In this document: positions 36,361-46,520 of the stretch, in pieces
How positions within the stretch are numbered: the first letter of the stretch is position 1
Layout of the letters: each line of letters begins with the position of its first letter
Assembly: GCF_009711095.1 (NCBI RefSeq)
Contig: NZ_WMJZ01000003.1
Span: forward strand, 62,001-126,000
DNA from: Intestinirhabdus alba
GTDB lineage: Bacteria; Pseudomonadota; Gammaproteobacteria; Enterobacterales; Enterobacteriaceae
Length of the DNA stretch: 64,000 nucleotides
Direction of reading: 5' to 3'
The notes under the pieces: generated by a model
The model's database searches: none
What the model was told of the DNA's origin: nothing
The model's input: only the letters and a program-made list of their open reading frames with translations
Translations under genes and position numbers: made by a program

Positions 36361-37401
36361 TTACGGTGCCGGATAGGTATAGATCTGATGCACCGCTTCA
36401 ATCTCCGCCAGCACCTCGTCGTTAAGATCCAGATGCAGGCTCTCCACGTTGCTCTTTAGCTGCTCGAGGGTGGTGGCACCCAGCAGCGTGCTGGCGACGA
36501 ACGGCTGGCGGCGGACAAACGCCAGCGCCATCTGCGCCGGATCGAGGCCGTGGCGGTGGGCAATATCCACATAGGCCGCCACGGCTTTCTGCGCCTGCTC
36601 GCCGCCGTAGCGGGTAAAGCGGCTGAACAGCGTATTACGCGCCCCGGCGGGCTTCGCGCCGTTGAGGTATTTGCCGGTCAGCGTGCCGAACGCCAGGCAG
36701 GAGTAGGCCAGCAGCTCGACGCCCTCATACTGGCTGACCTCCGCCAGGCCCACCTCAAAGCTGCGGTTCAGCAGGCTGTACGGATTCTGTACGCTGACGA
36801 TGCGCGGCAGGTCATGTTTATCCGCCAGGTGCAGGTAGCGCATCACCCCAAAGGCGGTTTCGTTGGAGACGCCGATGTAGCGGATTTTGCCCGCCCGCTG
36901 AAATTCAGCCAGCGCGTCGAGGGTATCCAGCAGGGACACCGTCGGCGCGGCGTCGTTCCAGCTGTAGCCCAGTTTGCCAAAGCAGTTGGTGGGACGCTGG
37001 GGCCAGTGCACCTGGTATAAATCAAGGTAGTCGGTTTGCAGGCGCTTCAGGCTGTCGTGCAGCGCCTCGCGAATATTTTTCCGATCCAGCGCCTGGCCGG
37101 GGCGGATCGCGCTGTCGCCGGCGCGCGCCGGGCCGCTCACTTTGGAGGCGATCACCAGCTTTTCACGGCTGCCGTGCCGGGCCAGCCAGTTGCCGACGTA
37201 GGTTTCGGTCAGCCCCTGCGTCTCCGGGCGCGGCGGCACCGGGTACATTTCGGCAACGTCAATCAGGTTAATGCCATTCGCGACGGCATAGTCGAGCTGT
37301 GCGTGGGCCTCGGCTTCGCTGTTTTGTTCACCAAACGTCATTGTGCCCAACCCCAGGGTGCTGACTTCCAGCGAGCTGTGGGGTATACGGTGATAGTGCA
37401 T
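36361..37401 (-). CDS. tas: Aldo-keto reductase Tas
   Basis: The 346-residue protein is an NADP(H)-dependent aldo-keto reductase barrel with the catalytic Asp and Tyr in DVAEMYPV, Lys in VIASKV and His in QVHWPQ. E. coli Tas suppresses tyrosine starvation phenotypes, but its natural substrate is not known. Position between lplT and ygdR is conserved. Confidence 0.94.
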   Translation of the reverse strand: MHYHRIPHSSLEVSTLGLGTMTFGEQNSEAEAHAQLDYAVANGINLIDVAEMYPVPPRPETQGLTETYVGNWLARHGSREKLVIASKVSGPARAGDSAIRPGQALDRKNIREALHDSLKRLQTDYLDLYQVHWPQRPTNCFGKLGYSWNDAAPTVSLLDTLDALAEFQRAGKIRYIGVSNETAFGVMRYLHLADKHDLPRIVSVQNPYSLLNRSFEVGLAEVSQYEGVELLAYSCLAFGTLTGKYLNGAKPAGARNTLFSRFTRYGGEQAQKAVAAYVDIAHRHGLDPAQMALAFVRRQPFVASTLLGATTLEQLKSNVESLHLDLNDEVLAEIEAVHQIYTYPAP

Positions 37402-37447
37402 AGCCGTTTCCTTCTTATTATGGTGCCAGACGGTTCTGACAGGAGAG

Positions 37448-37568
37448 TATGCCCGTCATACTTCAGGTTGCATATGCGTTGGCTTTATTCGGCCCGGTGG
37501 TCTCACCCCTTCGGGGCTGTTCGAAACGCGCCGCGTGTTGTTCTGCAACTCGAATTATTTAAGGTATA
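37448..37568. repeat. ERIC-like element between tas and ygdR
   Basis: This 121-bp element has the ERIC termini TATGCCCGTCATACTTCAGG at the left and, inverted, the ATACCTTAAATAATTCGAG end at the right. Its core contains CCCCTTCGGGG and AACGCGCCGCGTG stems that match the left module of the larger copy at 26818. The remaining part of the tas-ygdR gap, to 37768, shows no gene. Confidence 0.8.
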
Positions 37569-37768
37569 TAAAAATGGCAGAGGGAGAGGAAAAGGGGAAG
37601 TAAAAATAGCGTGCCGCCCCGACGACGGGGCGAAAACCGGCAACCCGGCGCAGGGGATTCCGGCGGCGTGCTCCTTATGGGACCATGTGCCCGGCAGCGG
37701 GCCTGAAGCCGGCGGCCGGTCGGCGCGGGGGTCAGCAAGCGGCTAAGAATCATGCCCGGCCCAGGCCA

Positions 37769-37987
37769 TCAGCGCTCAATAATTTGCGACACTTCATCAC
37801 GGTTAATCTGCATCGCATTTCCCTGCAGATCGTGATAGCTCACCAGACCGGTATCATCATCGACCTCAGGTTTCCCGTCGGTCAGAATCATCCGCCCATC
37901 CTTGGTTGCCATCACGTAATCGCTGCTACATCCGGAAACCGCAAAAGCCAGGCCTACAGCGGAAATCACTACTGCCCATTTTTTCAT
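37769..37987 (-). CDS. ygdR: Small lipoprotein YgdR
   Basis: The start at ATG 37987 gives 72 residues, the E. coli length. A lipoprotein signal ends at LAFAVSGC with lipidated Cys20, and the mature DUF903 domain follows ([20 protein letters not shown]). It is likely an outer-membrane lipoprotein of unknown function. An upstream frame extension lacks a signal and is not used. Confidence 0.94.
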   Translation of the reverse strand: MKKWAVVISAVGLAFAVSGCSSDYVMATKDGRMILTDGKPEVDDDTGLVSYHDLQGNAMQINRDEVSQIIER

Positions 37988-38085
37988 CAAATTATCCTCA
38001 GGTGATGTGCGTCTGACAGATTGTGTCCCTGAAGCGGGCGTGGCGTCTCCTGCCTGAGCTCCACCCCGGACACTTGCCGTCTTCA

Positions 38086-38112
38086 TGCAATCTAAATTAC
38101 TTAGGGTATAGA
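38086..38112. repeat. Solo ERIC end upstream of ygdR
   Basis: The sequence from 38086 ends in TAAATTACTTAGGGTATA, the reverse of the ERIC left terminus. No partner end is seen nearby, so it is probably a remnant. Confidence 0.5.
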
Positions 38113-38208
38113 CTAGTAATAACCTGACGTCACGCTTGTTGAAAGCAGGAAAGTCTTAAAATAAGGGTTAAAATAGTGCGATCCGCTCCCCGAGGGGGCG
38201 GAAAGGGG

Positions 38209-38922
38209 TCAGAGGGGATTCTTTTTATTGCGCAGCAGGTTCAGGCTTTCCACGGCGATGGAGAAGAACATCGCGAAATAGATATAACCTTTCGGAACAT
38301 GGATGTCGAAACTTTCCAGAATCAGGGTGAAGCCCACCAGGATCAGAAAAGAGAGCGCCAGCATTTTGACCGACGGATGGCGGTCGACGAACTCGCCTAT
38401 CGGCCGGGCGGCAAACATCATTACGCCCACCGCGATAACCACCGCCGCCATCATGATGAACAGATGGTCGGACAGGCCAACCGCCGTGATCACTGAGTCA
38501 AGGCTGAAGATAATGTCCAGCAGCATAATCTGCACGATCGCCCCCATAAATGAGGTGACGCGGGTTTTCAGCCCCTCGCCTTCGCCTTCGATCGACTCAT
38601 GAACCTCCTTACAGGCTTTCCAGATCAGGAACAGGCCGCCGAGCAGCAGGATCAGATCGCGCGCCGAGATCGCCTCGCCAAGGATCGTAAACAGCGGTTG
38701 GGTCAGGCGCGTTATCCAGGCGATGGAGGCCAGCAGCGCCAGGCGTACGATCATCGCGCCGGCCAGGCCGAGGCGGCGGGCGTGATTGCGCTGGGCGGTG
38801 GGCAGCTTCGCCACCACCAGCGAGAGAAAAATAATATTGTCGATCCCCAGCACAATCTCCAGCAGCGTCAGCGTGCCAAGCGCCAGCCAGGCGTTAGGAT
38901 CGGTTATCCACACAAATAGCAT
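38209..38922 (-). CDS. ygdQ: TerC-family membrane protein YgdQ
   Basis: The start at 38922 (MLFVWITDPNAW) gives 237 residues, as in E. coli. About seven membrane helices are present with the TerC-family acidic motifs EIVLGIDNIIF and DIIFSLDSVITAVG, which are likely metal-binding. The family has been linked to manganese export or metal supply at the membrane. Its specific role is unknown. Confidence 0.94.
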   Translation of the reverse strand: MLFVWITDPNAWLALGTLTLLEIVLGIDNIIFLSLVVAKLPTAQRNHARRLGLAGAMIVRLALLASIAWITRLTQPLFTILGEAISARDLILLLGGLFLIWKACKEVHESIEGEGEGLKTRVTSFMGAIVQIMLLDIIFSLDSVITAVGLSDHLFIMMAAVVIAVGVMMFAARPIGEFVDRHPSVKMLALSFLILVGFTLILESFDIHVPKGYIYFAMFFSIAVESLNLLRNKKNPL

Positions 38923-38991
38923 TAAGCAAAGTCCAGCCAAAAAAGAAAGCGCTAATTATAGGCCGGGCCGGGGGCGGGCGAAAGTCTATTA

Positions 38992-39032
38992 GGCGGTGTC
39001 TTTTGACCGTTTATGAGCGTCGATGCCACGCC
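38992..39032. repeat. Short relative of the ygeA-lysR repeat downstream of mutH
   Basis: GGCGGTGTCTTTTGACCG followed by TGAGCGTCG and GCCACGCC resembles the fused ends of the 265-bp element at 28763. It ends 2 bp before the mutH stop codon. Confidence 0.5.
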
Positions 39033-39034
39033 GG

Positions 39035-39727
39035 CTAGCGGCATAGCAAAAAATGGCGCTCCAGCAGGGCGCGGGTAAAGTTCTTTTTCAGGTAGAAGCC
39101 GCGCGGCAGCGTCAGGATTGGCTGGCCCTGAGCGCCGATGGCCTCGGTGAGGGCGCGGGCGTTGGCGGCCTTTGGCCGCAGTTGTAAAAATTCGCCATGG
39201 CGGGCGGTGATCCGCTCGACCTGGCCCAGCACGATCATGTCCATCAGCTCCTCCCAGTCGAGGCGCAGCTGGCGATCTTCTTCTTCGTCCGGACTCCACA
39301 GCAGCGGCGAGCCAACGCGCCGCCGGGCCAGCGGAATGCTGCGCTCGCCCTCGACCGGAACCCACAGTACCCGCTTCAGCTTGTGGCGCACATGGCTGGT
39401 CTCCCAGGTGACGCCGCTGTTGCCGGTCAGTGGTGCCACGCAGACGAAGGTGGTCTCCAGCGGCCGCCCCTGGCCGTCCACCGGGATGGTCTTCAGCTCT
39501 ACGCCCAGGGCGGCAAAGTCCTGCTCCGGGCGGCTGCCGGCGCTGGCACCGAGCCAGATCTCCAGCAGGATGCCGATCCAGCCCTTATCGCGTTTAAGAT
39601 CCTCAGGCGTCGCTATTCCGGCGAGCGACGCCAGCTCGCCCAGCGTGTAGCCGGAGAGACGCTGCGCCTGGGCCAGCAGCAGAGCTTCGGTTTCCGGCGC
39701 GCAGGGTAAGGGGGCAGGGATCGGCAT
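39035..39727 (-). CDS. mutH: DNA mismatch repair endonuclease MutH
   Basis: The 230-residue enzyme nicks the unmethylated strand at hemimethylated GATC sites after MutS and MutL action. The catalytic triad D-(X)6-ExK is exact: Asp70, Glu77 and Lys79 in [10 protein letters not shown]. Sequence length is one residue more than in E. coli. Its presence implies Dam-directed repair in this organism. Confidence 0.97.
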   Translation of the reverse strand: MPIPAPLPCAPETEALLLAQAQRLSGYTLGELASLAGIATPEDLKRDKGWIGILLEIWLGASAGSRPEQDFAALGVELKTIPVDGQGRPLETTFVCVAPLTGNSGVTWETSHVRHKLKRVLWVPVEGERSIPLARRRVGSPLLWSPDEEEDRQLRLDWEELMDMIVLGQVERITARHGEFLQLRPKAANARALTEAIGAQGQPILTLPRGFYLKKNFTRALLERHFLLCR

Positions 39728-40535
39728 AACGGTTATCCTGGTTAAAAAATGAACGCTATTTTCGTAACGCTGGGGCAGAGTTTAGCGTTTTCCACCCCCC
39801 GGATGCAATTCAATGATTTGTCGATATTTTTAGACAGACGCCGGCGTTTTTTCGCCACGAAAAAGGGGGTTTTCCCATTCTGGTCACTGACAATAAACAG
39901 GATCTTACACCCTGTTATCCACAGAAAGACGGGATAACTGTGAAAAACTGCCACCACTGTTTCTATTTACAGCCTTGACGGCGGCAGAGAAAGCCAACCT
40001 CCGGCAATTTGTGTTTAACTTACTGGCATAATCTGTGGATAAAAACGACGGTGGTCGATCTTTGGACAGTATCGGGATCTTTAGCGTGACCCCTGTCACT
40101 ATCTGAAGCGCACGTTTGAATAAATGCTACTTAATGAATTGAATATAAATACTATTTTTTTTAGCTTCCCGGGGCGGCTATTTTATCTCTACCGGGTTTT
40201 CCCTGGGTAATTCCGCACTTCTGCACAACTCTATCCACAGAAAAGGTGAATAAAATTGCCGTTCACGGGCGGCTTCTGTTTATAACTCCGGACTTAACTG
40301 TGAGTTATTCATTTGTTATTAGGCTGTAACCCCTTTCCGACGTGCTGCCCTGGCGGGGCTTTTTCGCCCCGACCCGCGCTTCAGGCGGCCTGAAATCATG
40401 TTTCCGCACCCGCTTTGACGCCGTGCGCGGCGGCGTGATAAAGACCGGGAGCGCAGGCCGATAACAGAGTGGTTTACCGCCTCTCTGGAGTGTGAAACAA
40501 TCGTTCGCAAATCAGGTTTATATTGAGGTAGTCCG
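39728..40535. promoter_or_regulatory. DARS2 DnaA-reactivating region
   Basis: In E. coli the DARS2 locus, which promotes exchange of ADP for ATP on DnaA, lies between mutH and rppH, as here. This AT-rich 808-bp gap has no gene. It has DnaA boxes TTATCCACA (39915-39923, plus), TGTGGATAA (40034-40042, minus) and CTATCCACA (40231-40239, one mismatch). A possible IHF-like site, ATTCAATGATTTG, is near 39808-39820. IHF and Fis sites are expected but I cannot place them firmly. Confidence 0.82.
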
Positions 40536-41066
40536 GTGATTGATGACGATGGCTACCGCCCGAACGTAGGTATCGTAATTTGTAATCGTCAGGGGCAGGT
40601 TATGTGGGCCAGGCGATTTGGTCAGCACTCCTGGCAGTTTCCGCAGGGCGGAATTAATCCGGGAGAGTCAGCAGAGCAGGCGATGTACCGGGAACTGTTT
40701 GAAGAGGTCGGCCTGAGCCGAAAGGATGTGCGAATCCTGGCCTCGACCCGCAGCTGGTTGCGTTACAAGTTACCAAAACGTTTGGTGCGTTGGGACACAA
40801 AGCCGGTATGTATCGGCCAGAAACAAAAATGGTTCCTGCTGCAGCTGATGAGCGCCGATGCGGAAATCAACATGCAGGCCAGTAGCACGCCAGAGTTCGA
40901 CGGCTGGCGCTGGGTAAGCTACTGGTATCCGGTCCGCCAGGTGGTGTCGTTTAAGCGCGACGTCTACCGCAGGGTGATGAAAGAGTTTGCAGGTGCCGTG
41001 ATGGCGCTTCAGGAGAGTTCTCCTAAGCCGCAGAGCGCGCCTGCCTGGCGACGTAAAAGAGGCTAA
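40536..41066 (+). CDS. rppH: RNA 5'-pyrophosphohydrolase RppH
   Basis: The 176-residue Nudix hydrolase starts with GTG 40536. The Nudix box runs from residue 38 to 60 ([20 protein letters not shown]) with metal-binding Glu53, Glu56 and Glu57. It removes pyrophosphate from the 5' end of mRNAs, which exposes them to RNase E. It is 12 nt before ptsP and cotranscribed with it. Confidence 0.97.
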   Translation: MIDDDGYRPNVGIVICNRQGQVMWARRFGQHSWQFPQGGINPGESAEQAMYRELFEEVGLSRKDVRILASTRSWLRYKLPKRLVRWDTKPVCIGQKQKWFLLQLMSADAEINMQASSTPEFDGWRWVSYWYPVRQVVSFKRDVYRRVMKEFAGAVMALQESSPKPQSAPAWRRKRG

Positions 41067-41078
41067 GCTACATAAATT

Positions 41079-43325
41079 ATGCTCACCCGCCTGCGTGAAA
41101 TAGTTGAAAAGGTAGCCAGCGCGCCGCGTCTTAACGAAGCGCTGAATATTCTGGTCACCGACATTTGTCTGGCGATGGACACGGAGGTCTGTTCGGTCTA
41201 TCTGGCCGATCATGACCGCCGCTGTTATTACCTGATGGCGACCCGGGGGCTGAAAAAACCGCGCGGCCGCACCGTCGCCCTGGCGTTTGATGAAGGGATT
41301 GTCGGCCTGGTTGGCAGGCTGGCGGAACCCATTAACCTTGCCGATGCGCAAAAACACCCCAGTTTCAAATATATTCCTTCGGTAAAAGAGGAACGCTTCC
41401 GCGCTTTCCTCGGCGTACCCATTATTCAGCGCCGTCAGCTGCTCGGCGTGCTGGTGGTACAGCAGCGCGAGCTGCGTCAGTATGATGAAAGCGAAGAGTC
41501 CTTCCTTGTTACCCTCGCCACTCAGATGGCGGCGATCCTCTCCCAGTCACAGCTGACCGCCCTATTCGGGCAATATCGTCAGACGCGCATTCGCGCCCTG
41601 CCGGCGGCCCCCGGCGTGGCCATTGCGGAAGGCTGGCAGGACGCCACCCTGCCGCTGATGGAGCAGGTTTACCAAGCCTCCACGCTGGACACGGCGTTTG
41701 AGCGCGAGCGCCTGACCGGCGCGCTGGAGGAGGCGGCAAATGAGTTTCGTCGCTACAGCAAGCGCTACGCTGCCGGGGCGCAAAAAGAGACGGCGGCGAT
41801 TTTCGATCTCTATTCGCATCTGCTCTCCGACGCCCGGCTGCGGCGGGAGCTGTTTGCCGAGGTCGATAAAGGTTCGGTCGCCGAATGGGCGGTAAAAACG
41901 ATCATTGAAAAATTCGTCGAGCAGTTTGCCGCCCTGACCGACAGCTACCTCAAAGAGCGCGCCGGCGATCTGCGCGTGCTGGGCCAGCGCCTGCTCTTCT
42001 ACCTCAATGACGCCAACCAGGGGGCCAACGCCTGGCCCGAGCGCTTTATTCTGGTGGCGGATGAACTTTCCGCCACCACGCTCGCCGAGCTGCCGCAGGA
42101 TCGGCTGGCGGGCGTGGTGGTTCGCGACGGCGCGGCCAACTCCCACGCGGCGATCATGGTGCGCGCGCTGGGCATCCCGACGGTGATGGGGGCGGATATT
42201 CAGCCTTCGGTTCTCCACCGCCGCATCCTGGTGGTGGACGGCTATCGCGGAGAGCTGCTGGTCGATCCCGGCCCGGTGCTGATTCAGGAGTACCAGCGGC
42301 TGATCAGCGAGGAGCACGAGCTGAGCCGCCTGGCGGAAGATGACGTCAACCGGCCCGCGCAGCTAAAAAGCGGCGAGCGGATAAAGGTGATGCTCAACGC
42401 CGGCCTCAGCCCGGAGCATGAAGAGAAGCTCGGCAGCCGGATTGACGGCATCGGCCTGTACCGCACGGAGCTGCCCTTTATGCTGCAAAGCGGCTTCCCC
42501 CCGGAGGAGGAGCAGGTTGCTCAGTACCAGGGCATGTTGCAGATGTTCAACGACAAGCCGGTGACCCTGCGCACGCTGGACGTCGGCGCGGACAAGCAGC
42601 TGCCCTATATGCCGATCAGCGAGGAGAACCCCTGCCTCGGCTGGCGCGGCATCCGCATCACCCTCGATCAGCCGGAGATCTTCCTGATCCAGGTGCGCGC
42701 CATGCTGCGCGCCAACGCCGCCACCGGTAACCTGAACATCCTGCTGCCGATGGTGTCCAGCATTGACGAAGTGGATGAGGCGCGGCGTCTGATTGAACGC
42801 GCCGGGCGAGAAGTGGAAGAGATGATCGGCTATGCGATCCCGAGGCCGCGCATCGGCATCATGCTGGAGGTGCCGTCGATGGTGTTTATGCTGCCGCACC
42901 TGGCGAAGCGCGTCGATTTTATCTCGGTTGGCACTAACGATCTGACGCAATATATTCTGGCGGTCGATCGTAATAACACCCGCGTGGCCGGGCTTTACGA
43001 CAGCCTCCATCCGGGAATGCTGCGGGCGCTGGCGACCATCGTCCAGGAGGCGGAAAAGTGTGGCCTCGATCTGCGGCTGTGCGGCGAGATGGCGGGCGAT
43101 CCGATGTGCGTGGCGATCCTGATAGGCCTTGGCTTTCGCCATCTGTCGATGAACGGCCGCTCCGTGGCGCGGGTGAAATACCTGCTGCGAAATATCGACT
43201 TTGCCGAGGCGCAAACCCTGGCCCGGCGCAGCCTGGAGGCGCAGATGGCCGCGGAGGTGCGCCATCAGGTGGCGGCGTTTATGGAGCGCCGTAGCCTGGG
43301 CGGGCTGATTCGCGGGGGGTTATAA
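41079..43325 (+). CDS. ptsP: PTS-Ntr enzyme I, PtsP
   Basis: The 748-residue protein has an N-terminal GAF domain (about 1-160), the enzyme I HPr-binding region, the phosphorylatable His356 in GAANSHAAIMVRAL and a C-terminal PEP-binding barrel. It passes phosphate from PEP to NPr and then PtsN, linking nitrogen status to potassium and other systems. Glutamine is sensed by the GAF domain in E. coli. Confidence 0.97.
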   Translation: MLTRLREIVEKVASAPRLNEALNILVTDICLAMDTEVCSVYLADHDRRCYYLMATRGLKKPRGRTVALAFDEGIVGLVGRLAEPINLADAQKHPSFKYIPSVKEERFRAFLGVPIIQRRQLLGVLVVQQRELRQYDESEESFLVTLATQMAAILSQSQLTALFGQYRQTRIRALPAAPGVAIAEGWQDATLPLMEQVYQASTLDTAFERERLTGALEEAANEFRRYSKRYAAGAQKETAAIFDLYSHLLSDARLRRELFAEVDKGSVAEWAVKTIIEKFVEQFAALTDSYLKERAGDLRVLGQRLLFYLNDANQGANAWPERFILVADELSATTLAELPQDRLAGVVVRDGAANSHAAIMVRALGIPTVMGADIQPSVLHRRILVVDGYRGELLVDPGPVLIQEYQRLISEEHELSRLAEDDVNRPAQLKSGERIKVMLNAGLSPEHEEKLGSRIDGIGLYRTELPFMLQSGFPPEEEQVAQYQGMLQMFNDKPVTLRTLDVGADKQLPYMPISEENPCLGWRGIRITLDQPEIFLIQVRAMLRANAATGNLNILLPMVSSIDEVDEARRLIERAGREVEEMIGYAIPRPRIGIMLEVPSMVFMLPHLAKRVDFISVGTNDLTQYILAVDRNNTRVAGLYDSLHPGMLRALATIVQEAEKCGLDLRLCGEMAGDPMCVAILIGLGFRHLSMNGRSVARVKYLLRNIDFAEAQTLARRSLEAQMAAEVRHQVAAFMERRSLGGLIRGGL

Positions 43326-43675
43326 CATCGGTTCCGCAGGGCGGCGGGCGGTATTGCGGGGGCTGGGGCGCTGATTCAGGGTGACACAGCCGCAGGGCGT
43401 CCGTTTACGGACTATTCCACCAGCCGCGCCGGGGAGGCTCTCGCCGGCCGCGCGGCGACGGTCCGTCACAGGGGGGGGCTCCTGGATGAGACGAGTCCCC
43501 CAGGGCCAGCGCCCATGCAGCCGGAAGGTATGACGGGTATACATATCTTTTACTTCTTCCCGGCAAACTGCCGACCCCCTTGTGCTATTATTCGCACCTT
43601 TGGAGCGTCTGCCCCAGCGGGCGCGTATCTTATCGCTGCCCGTTTCAGCGGAATAACAATAACCTGTGGTGACAG
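43326..43675. other. ptsP-lgt gap with ERIC-like end
   Basis: This 350-bp gap has no gene. Its centre contains GC-rich stem-loops, for example around 43410-43425, and the right half of an ERIC-like element ending ATGACGGGTATA near 43541. From 43542 to lgt an AT-rich stretch probably contains the lgt promoter. Confidence 0.6.
43479..43541. repeat. Partial ERIC-like element before lgt
   Basis: TGGATGAGACGAGT followed by GCCCATGCAGCCGGAAGG and ATGACGGGTATA matches the right part of the element at 26818-27098. The left end is not clear; it may reach back to the ptsP stop codon. Confidence 0.6.
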
Positions 43676-44551
43676 ATGACCAGTAGCTATCTGCATTTTC
43701 CGGAGTTCGATCCGGTCATTTTCTCAATAGGGCCCGTCGCCCTTCACTGGTACGGCCTGATGTATCTGGTGGGGTTTGTTTTCGCCATGTGGCTGGCGAC
43801 GCGCCGCGCCGGCCGCCCCGGCAGCGGCTGGACCAAAAACGAAGTTGAAAACTTACTCTACGCCGGCTTCCTCGGAGTCTTCCTCGGCGGGCGTATTGGC
43901 TATGTGCTGTTTTATAACTTCCCGCTGTTTCTTGATAACCCGCTCTATCTGTTCCGCGTCTGGGACGGCGGCATGTCCTTCCACGGCGGCCTGATCGGCG
44001 TGATCCTGGTGATGATTATTTTCGCCAGGCGCACCCGGCGCAGCTTCTTTCAGGTCTCGGACTTTATCGCCCCGCTGATCCCGTTCGGCCTCGGAGCCGG
44101 GCGTCTGGGCAACTTTATTAACGGCGAGCTGTGGGGCCGCGTGGACCCTGGCTTCCCGTTCGCCATGCTGTTTCCCGGCTCGCGCGCGGAAGACGTCGCG
44201 CTGCTGCCGTCGCACCCGCAGTGGCAGCCCATCTTCGATACCTGGGGCGTGCTGCCGCGCCATCCGTCGCAGCTGTATGAGCTGGCGCTGGAAGGCGTGG
44301 TGCTGTTTATTATTCTGAACCTCTTTATCCGCAAGCCGCGCCCGATGGGGGCCGTTTCCGGTCTGTTCCTGATAGGCTACGGCGCGTTTCGGATCATCGT
44401 TGAATTCTTTCGCCAGCCGGACGCGCAGTTTACCGGCGCATGGGTGCAGTACATCAGCATGGGGCAGATCCTCTCCATTCCGATGATCGTCGCCGGCGTC
44501 ATTATGATGGTATGGGCATATCGCCGCCGTCCGCAGCAACACGTTTCCTGA
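43676..44551 (+). CDS. lgt: Prolipoprotein diacylglyceryl transferase Lgt
   Basis: The 291-residue inner-membrane enzyme has seven membrane helices and the Lgt signature [14 protein letters not shown]. It transfers diacylglycerol from phosphatidylglycerol to the lipobox cysteine, the first step of lipoprotein maturation. It is 6 nt before thyA, as in E. coli. Confidence 0.97.
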   Translation: MTSSYLHFPEFDPVIFSIGPVALHWYGLMYLVGFVFAMWLATRRAGRPGSGWTKNEVENLLYAGFLGVFLGGRIGYVLFYNFPLFLDNPLYLFRVWDGGMSFHGGLIGVILVMIIFARRTRRSFFQVSDFIAPLIPFGLGAGRLGNFINGELWGRVDPGFPFAMLFPGSRAEDVALLPSHPQWQPIFDTWGVLPRHPSQLYELALEGVVLFIILNLFIRKPRPMGAVSGLFLIGYGAFRIIVEFFRQPDAQFTGAWVQYISMGQILSIPMIVAGVIMMVWAYRRRPQQHVS

Positions 44552-44557
44552 GGAACC

Positions 44558-45352
44558 ATGAAACAGTATTTAGAACTGATGCACAAAGTGCTTAATGAAG
44601 GCACGCAAAAAAACGATCGTACCGGCACCGGAACGCTCTCTATTTTTGGCCATCAGATGCGCTTTAATCTGCAGGAGGGCTTTCCGCTGGTTACCACCAA
44701 GCGCTGCCACCTGCGCTCTATCATCCACGAGCTGCTGTGGTTTTTGCAGGGCGACACCAACGTTGCTTACCTGCATGAAAACAACGTCACCATCTGGGAC
44801 GAGTGGGCCGATGAAAACGGCGATTTAGGCCCGGTTTACGGCAAGCAGTGGCGCGCATGGCCGGCTCCCGACGGCCGCTATATTGACCAGATCGCCACGG
44901 TGCTTGACCAGCTGAAGAACGACCCCGACTCGCGGCGCATTATCGTTTCGGCGTGGAACGTCGGCGAGCTGGATAAAATGGCGCTGGCCCCGTGCCATGC
45001 GTTCTTCCAGTTTTACGTGGCGGACGGCAGGCTCTCCTGCCAGCTCTATCAGCGCTCCTGCGACGTGTTTCTCGGCCTGCCGTTCAATATCGCCAGCTAT
45101 GCGCTGTTGGTACATATGGTGGCTCAGCAGTGCGACCTGGAGCCTGGCGAATTCGTCTGGACCGGCGGCGACACCCATCTTTACAGCAACCACCTGGAGC
45201 AGACGCGCCTGCAGCTCAGCCGCGAGCCGCGCGCGCTGCCGACGTTGAAGATCGTGCGCAGGCCGGACTCGCTGTTCGACTATCGCTTCGAAGATTTCGA
45301 GATCGAAGGCTACGATCCGCATCCCGGCATCAAAGCGCCGGTCGCCGTCTGA
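44558..45352 (+). CDS. thyA: Thymidylate synthase ThyA
   Basis: The 264-residue enzyme methylates dUMP to dTMP with methylene-tetrahydrofolate. The nucleophile Cys146 lies in [12 protein letters not shown], and the nucleotide-binding [17 protein letters not shown] is intact. It is coupled to lgt and ends at a strong terminator. Confidence 0.98.
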   Translation: MKQYLELMHKVLNEGTQKNDRTGTGTLSIFGHQMRFNLQEGFPLVTTKRCHLRSIIHELLWFLQGDTNVAYLHENNVTIWDEWADENGDLGPVYGKQWRAWPAPDGRYIDQIATVLDQLKNDPDSRRIIVSAWNVGELDKMALAPCHAFFQFYVADGRLSCQLYQRSCDVFLGLPFNIASYALLVHMVAQQCDLEPGEFVWTGGDTHLYSNHLEQTRLQLSREPRALPTLKIVRRPDSLFDYRFEDFEIEGYDPHPGIKAPVAV

Positions 45353-45373
45353 CCCAGCGCCACTCTGCCACAG

Positions 45374-45401
45374 CCGACGCTTCCCCGCGTCGGTTTTTTT
45401 T
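45374..45401 (+). terminator. Rho-independent terminator of lgt-thyA
   Basis: CCGACGC (45374-45380) pairs with GCGTCGG (45387-45393), followed by eight T. Confidence 0.9.
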
Positions 45402-45537
45402 ATCCTTTGTTCTCTTTTGCGGCAGCGATTCCCGTAAAACGGCAACGTCCTGCAAAAAATAAATATTTTTTTCGTTGCGCCCCGGATAAGCGCAATTCCC
45501 GGCTCGATTTTTATTCTGCCGGCGCGATACTGCCGCC

Positions 45538-46008
45538 ATGAAAAAACAGCAGGGCTATACGCTTATCGAACTTATGGTCGCGATGCTGCTGATTGTCAGC
45601 CTCAGCGCCGTCGGCCTGTATGGCTGGCAGCGCTGGCAGCAGCACCAGCGCCTGTGGCAAACCGCGGTTCAGGCGCGGGATTTTTTGCTACAGCTGCGCG
45701 AGGACGCCAGCTGGTCCAGCCGCGACCATGAAATTATCGCCGTCAGGGAGAGAGGAAAATGGTGCCTTATCAGTTCAGCCGCCGGGCAGCGCGCCTGCGC
45801 GCCAGCCTCGCCGCTGGTCTTTACCCCGCCGTGGAACGACGTCGAGCTGGCGGAGGTCACGCCGTCGCTGGCCTTCTTCGGCCTGTTCAATACCGCCTGG
45901 GCCGGGCATATCCGCCTGAAAAACGCCGCAGGGGAGCGGCGGCTGGTGGTCTCCGTCTGGGGGCGGATCCGGCTGTGCGAGCGCGACGAGAGCCGCCCCT
46001 GCCGGTAA
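45538..46008 (+). CDS. ppdA: Prepilin-like protein PpdA
   Basis: The 156-residue protein has a type IV prepilin leader MKKQQG cut before [11 protein letters not shown], followed by one hydrophobic helix. A prepilin peptidase would process it. It is the first of four small pseudopilin-type genes (ppdA, ppdB, ygdB, ppdC) before recC. They may act as minor pseudopilins, but their role in Enterobacteriaceae is unproven. Confidence 0.92.
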   Translation: MKKQQGYTLIELMVAMLLIVSLSAVGLYGWQRWQQHQRLWQTAVQARDFLLQLREDASWSSRDHEIIAVRERGKWCLISSAAGQRACAPASPLVFTPPWNDVELAEVTPSLAFFGLFNTAWAGHIRLKNAAGERRLVVSVWGRIRLCERDESRPCR

Positions 46009-46520
46009 GCGCGGCGGGCTTTTCCCTGCCAGAGATCCTGATTGCGCTGGCAATCAGCAGCGTGCTGCTGCTGGGGGCTGCGCGGTTTCTGCCCGCGCTC
46101 CAGCGCGAGGCGCTGCGCGGGGCGCAGAAGATTACGCTGGAGGAGGAGATCTGGCAGCGGGCGTTTACCGTGGCGAAGCACCTGCAGCGCGCGGGCTATT
46201 GTCGGGAAAGCTGCGGCGGCGAAGGGCTGACCATCGGCAGGCAGGGGGCGTGCGTTCTGGTGCGGTGGGGCGCTGAACGCACCGGGTTTCGCCTGCAGGA
46301 GCTGGCGCTGGAGACGCTGCGCGGTGCGACGCGCTGTGAAGGGAAGGGGTGGGAGAGAATGACCGATCCGCAGGCGATCGTCATCGAACAGTTTCAGGTT
46401 CAGCGCCATAACCTCGTCGGTTTCGCCCCGCTCCTTACCGTCCGCCTGCGCGGCTTCAGCCGGAGCGACAGCCGGGAGCGGGCCGCGGCGGAATACAGCG
46501 TCACGGGGTTTAACCTGTGA
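45975..46520 (+). CDS. ppdB: Prepilin-like protein PpdB
   Basis: The prepilin motif is AAG before [19 protein letters not shown], and the rest follows E. coli PpdB to the end YSVTGFNL. E. coli starts MPV ahead of a short leader; the matching position here is CTG at 45999 (LPVSAAG). The first normal start in frame is GTG 45975, used here, with a GGGGCGGA purine run upstream; it overlaps ppdA by 34 nt. The true start is uncertain. It overlaps ygdB by 4 nt. Confidence 0.85.
   Translation: MRARREPPLPVSAAGFSLPEILIALAISSVLLLGAARFLPALQREALRGAQKITLEEEIWQRAFTVAKHLQRAGYCRESCGGEGLTIGRQGACVLVRWGAERTGFRLQELALETLRGATRCEGKGWERMTDPQAIVIEQFQVQRHNLVGFAPLLTVRLRGFSRSDSRERAAAEYSVTGFNL

Noticed and set aside
39900-40250. 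DnaA boxes taken as a chromosomal origin
   Set aside because: There is no DUE, GATC cluster or oriC neighbours (mnmG, mioC); the mutH-rppH location is that of DARS2.
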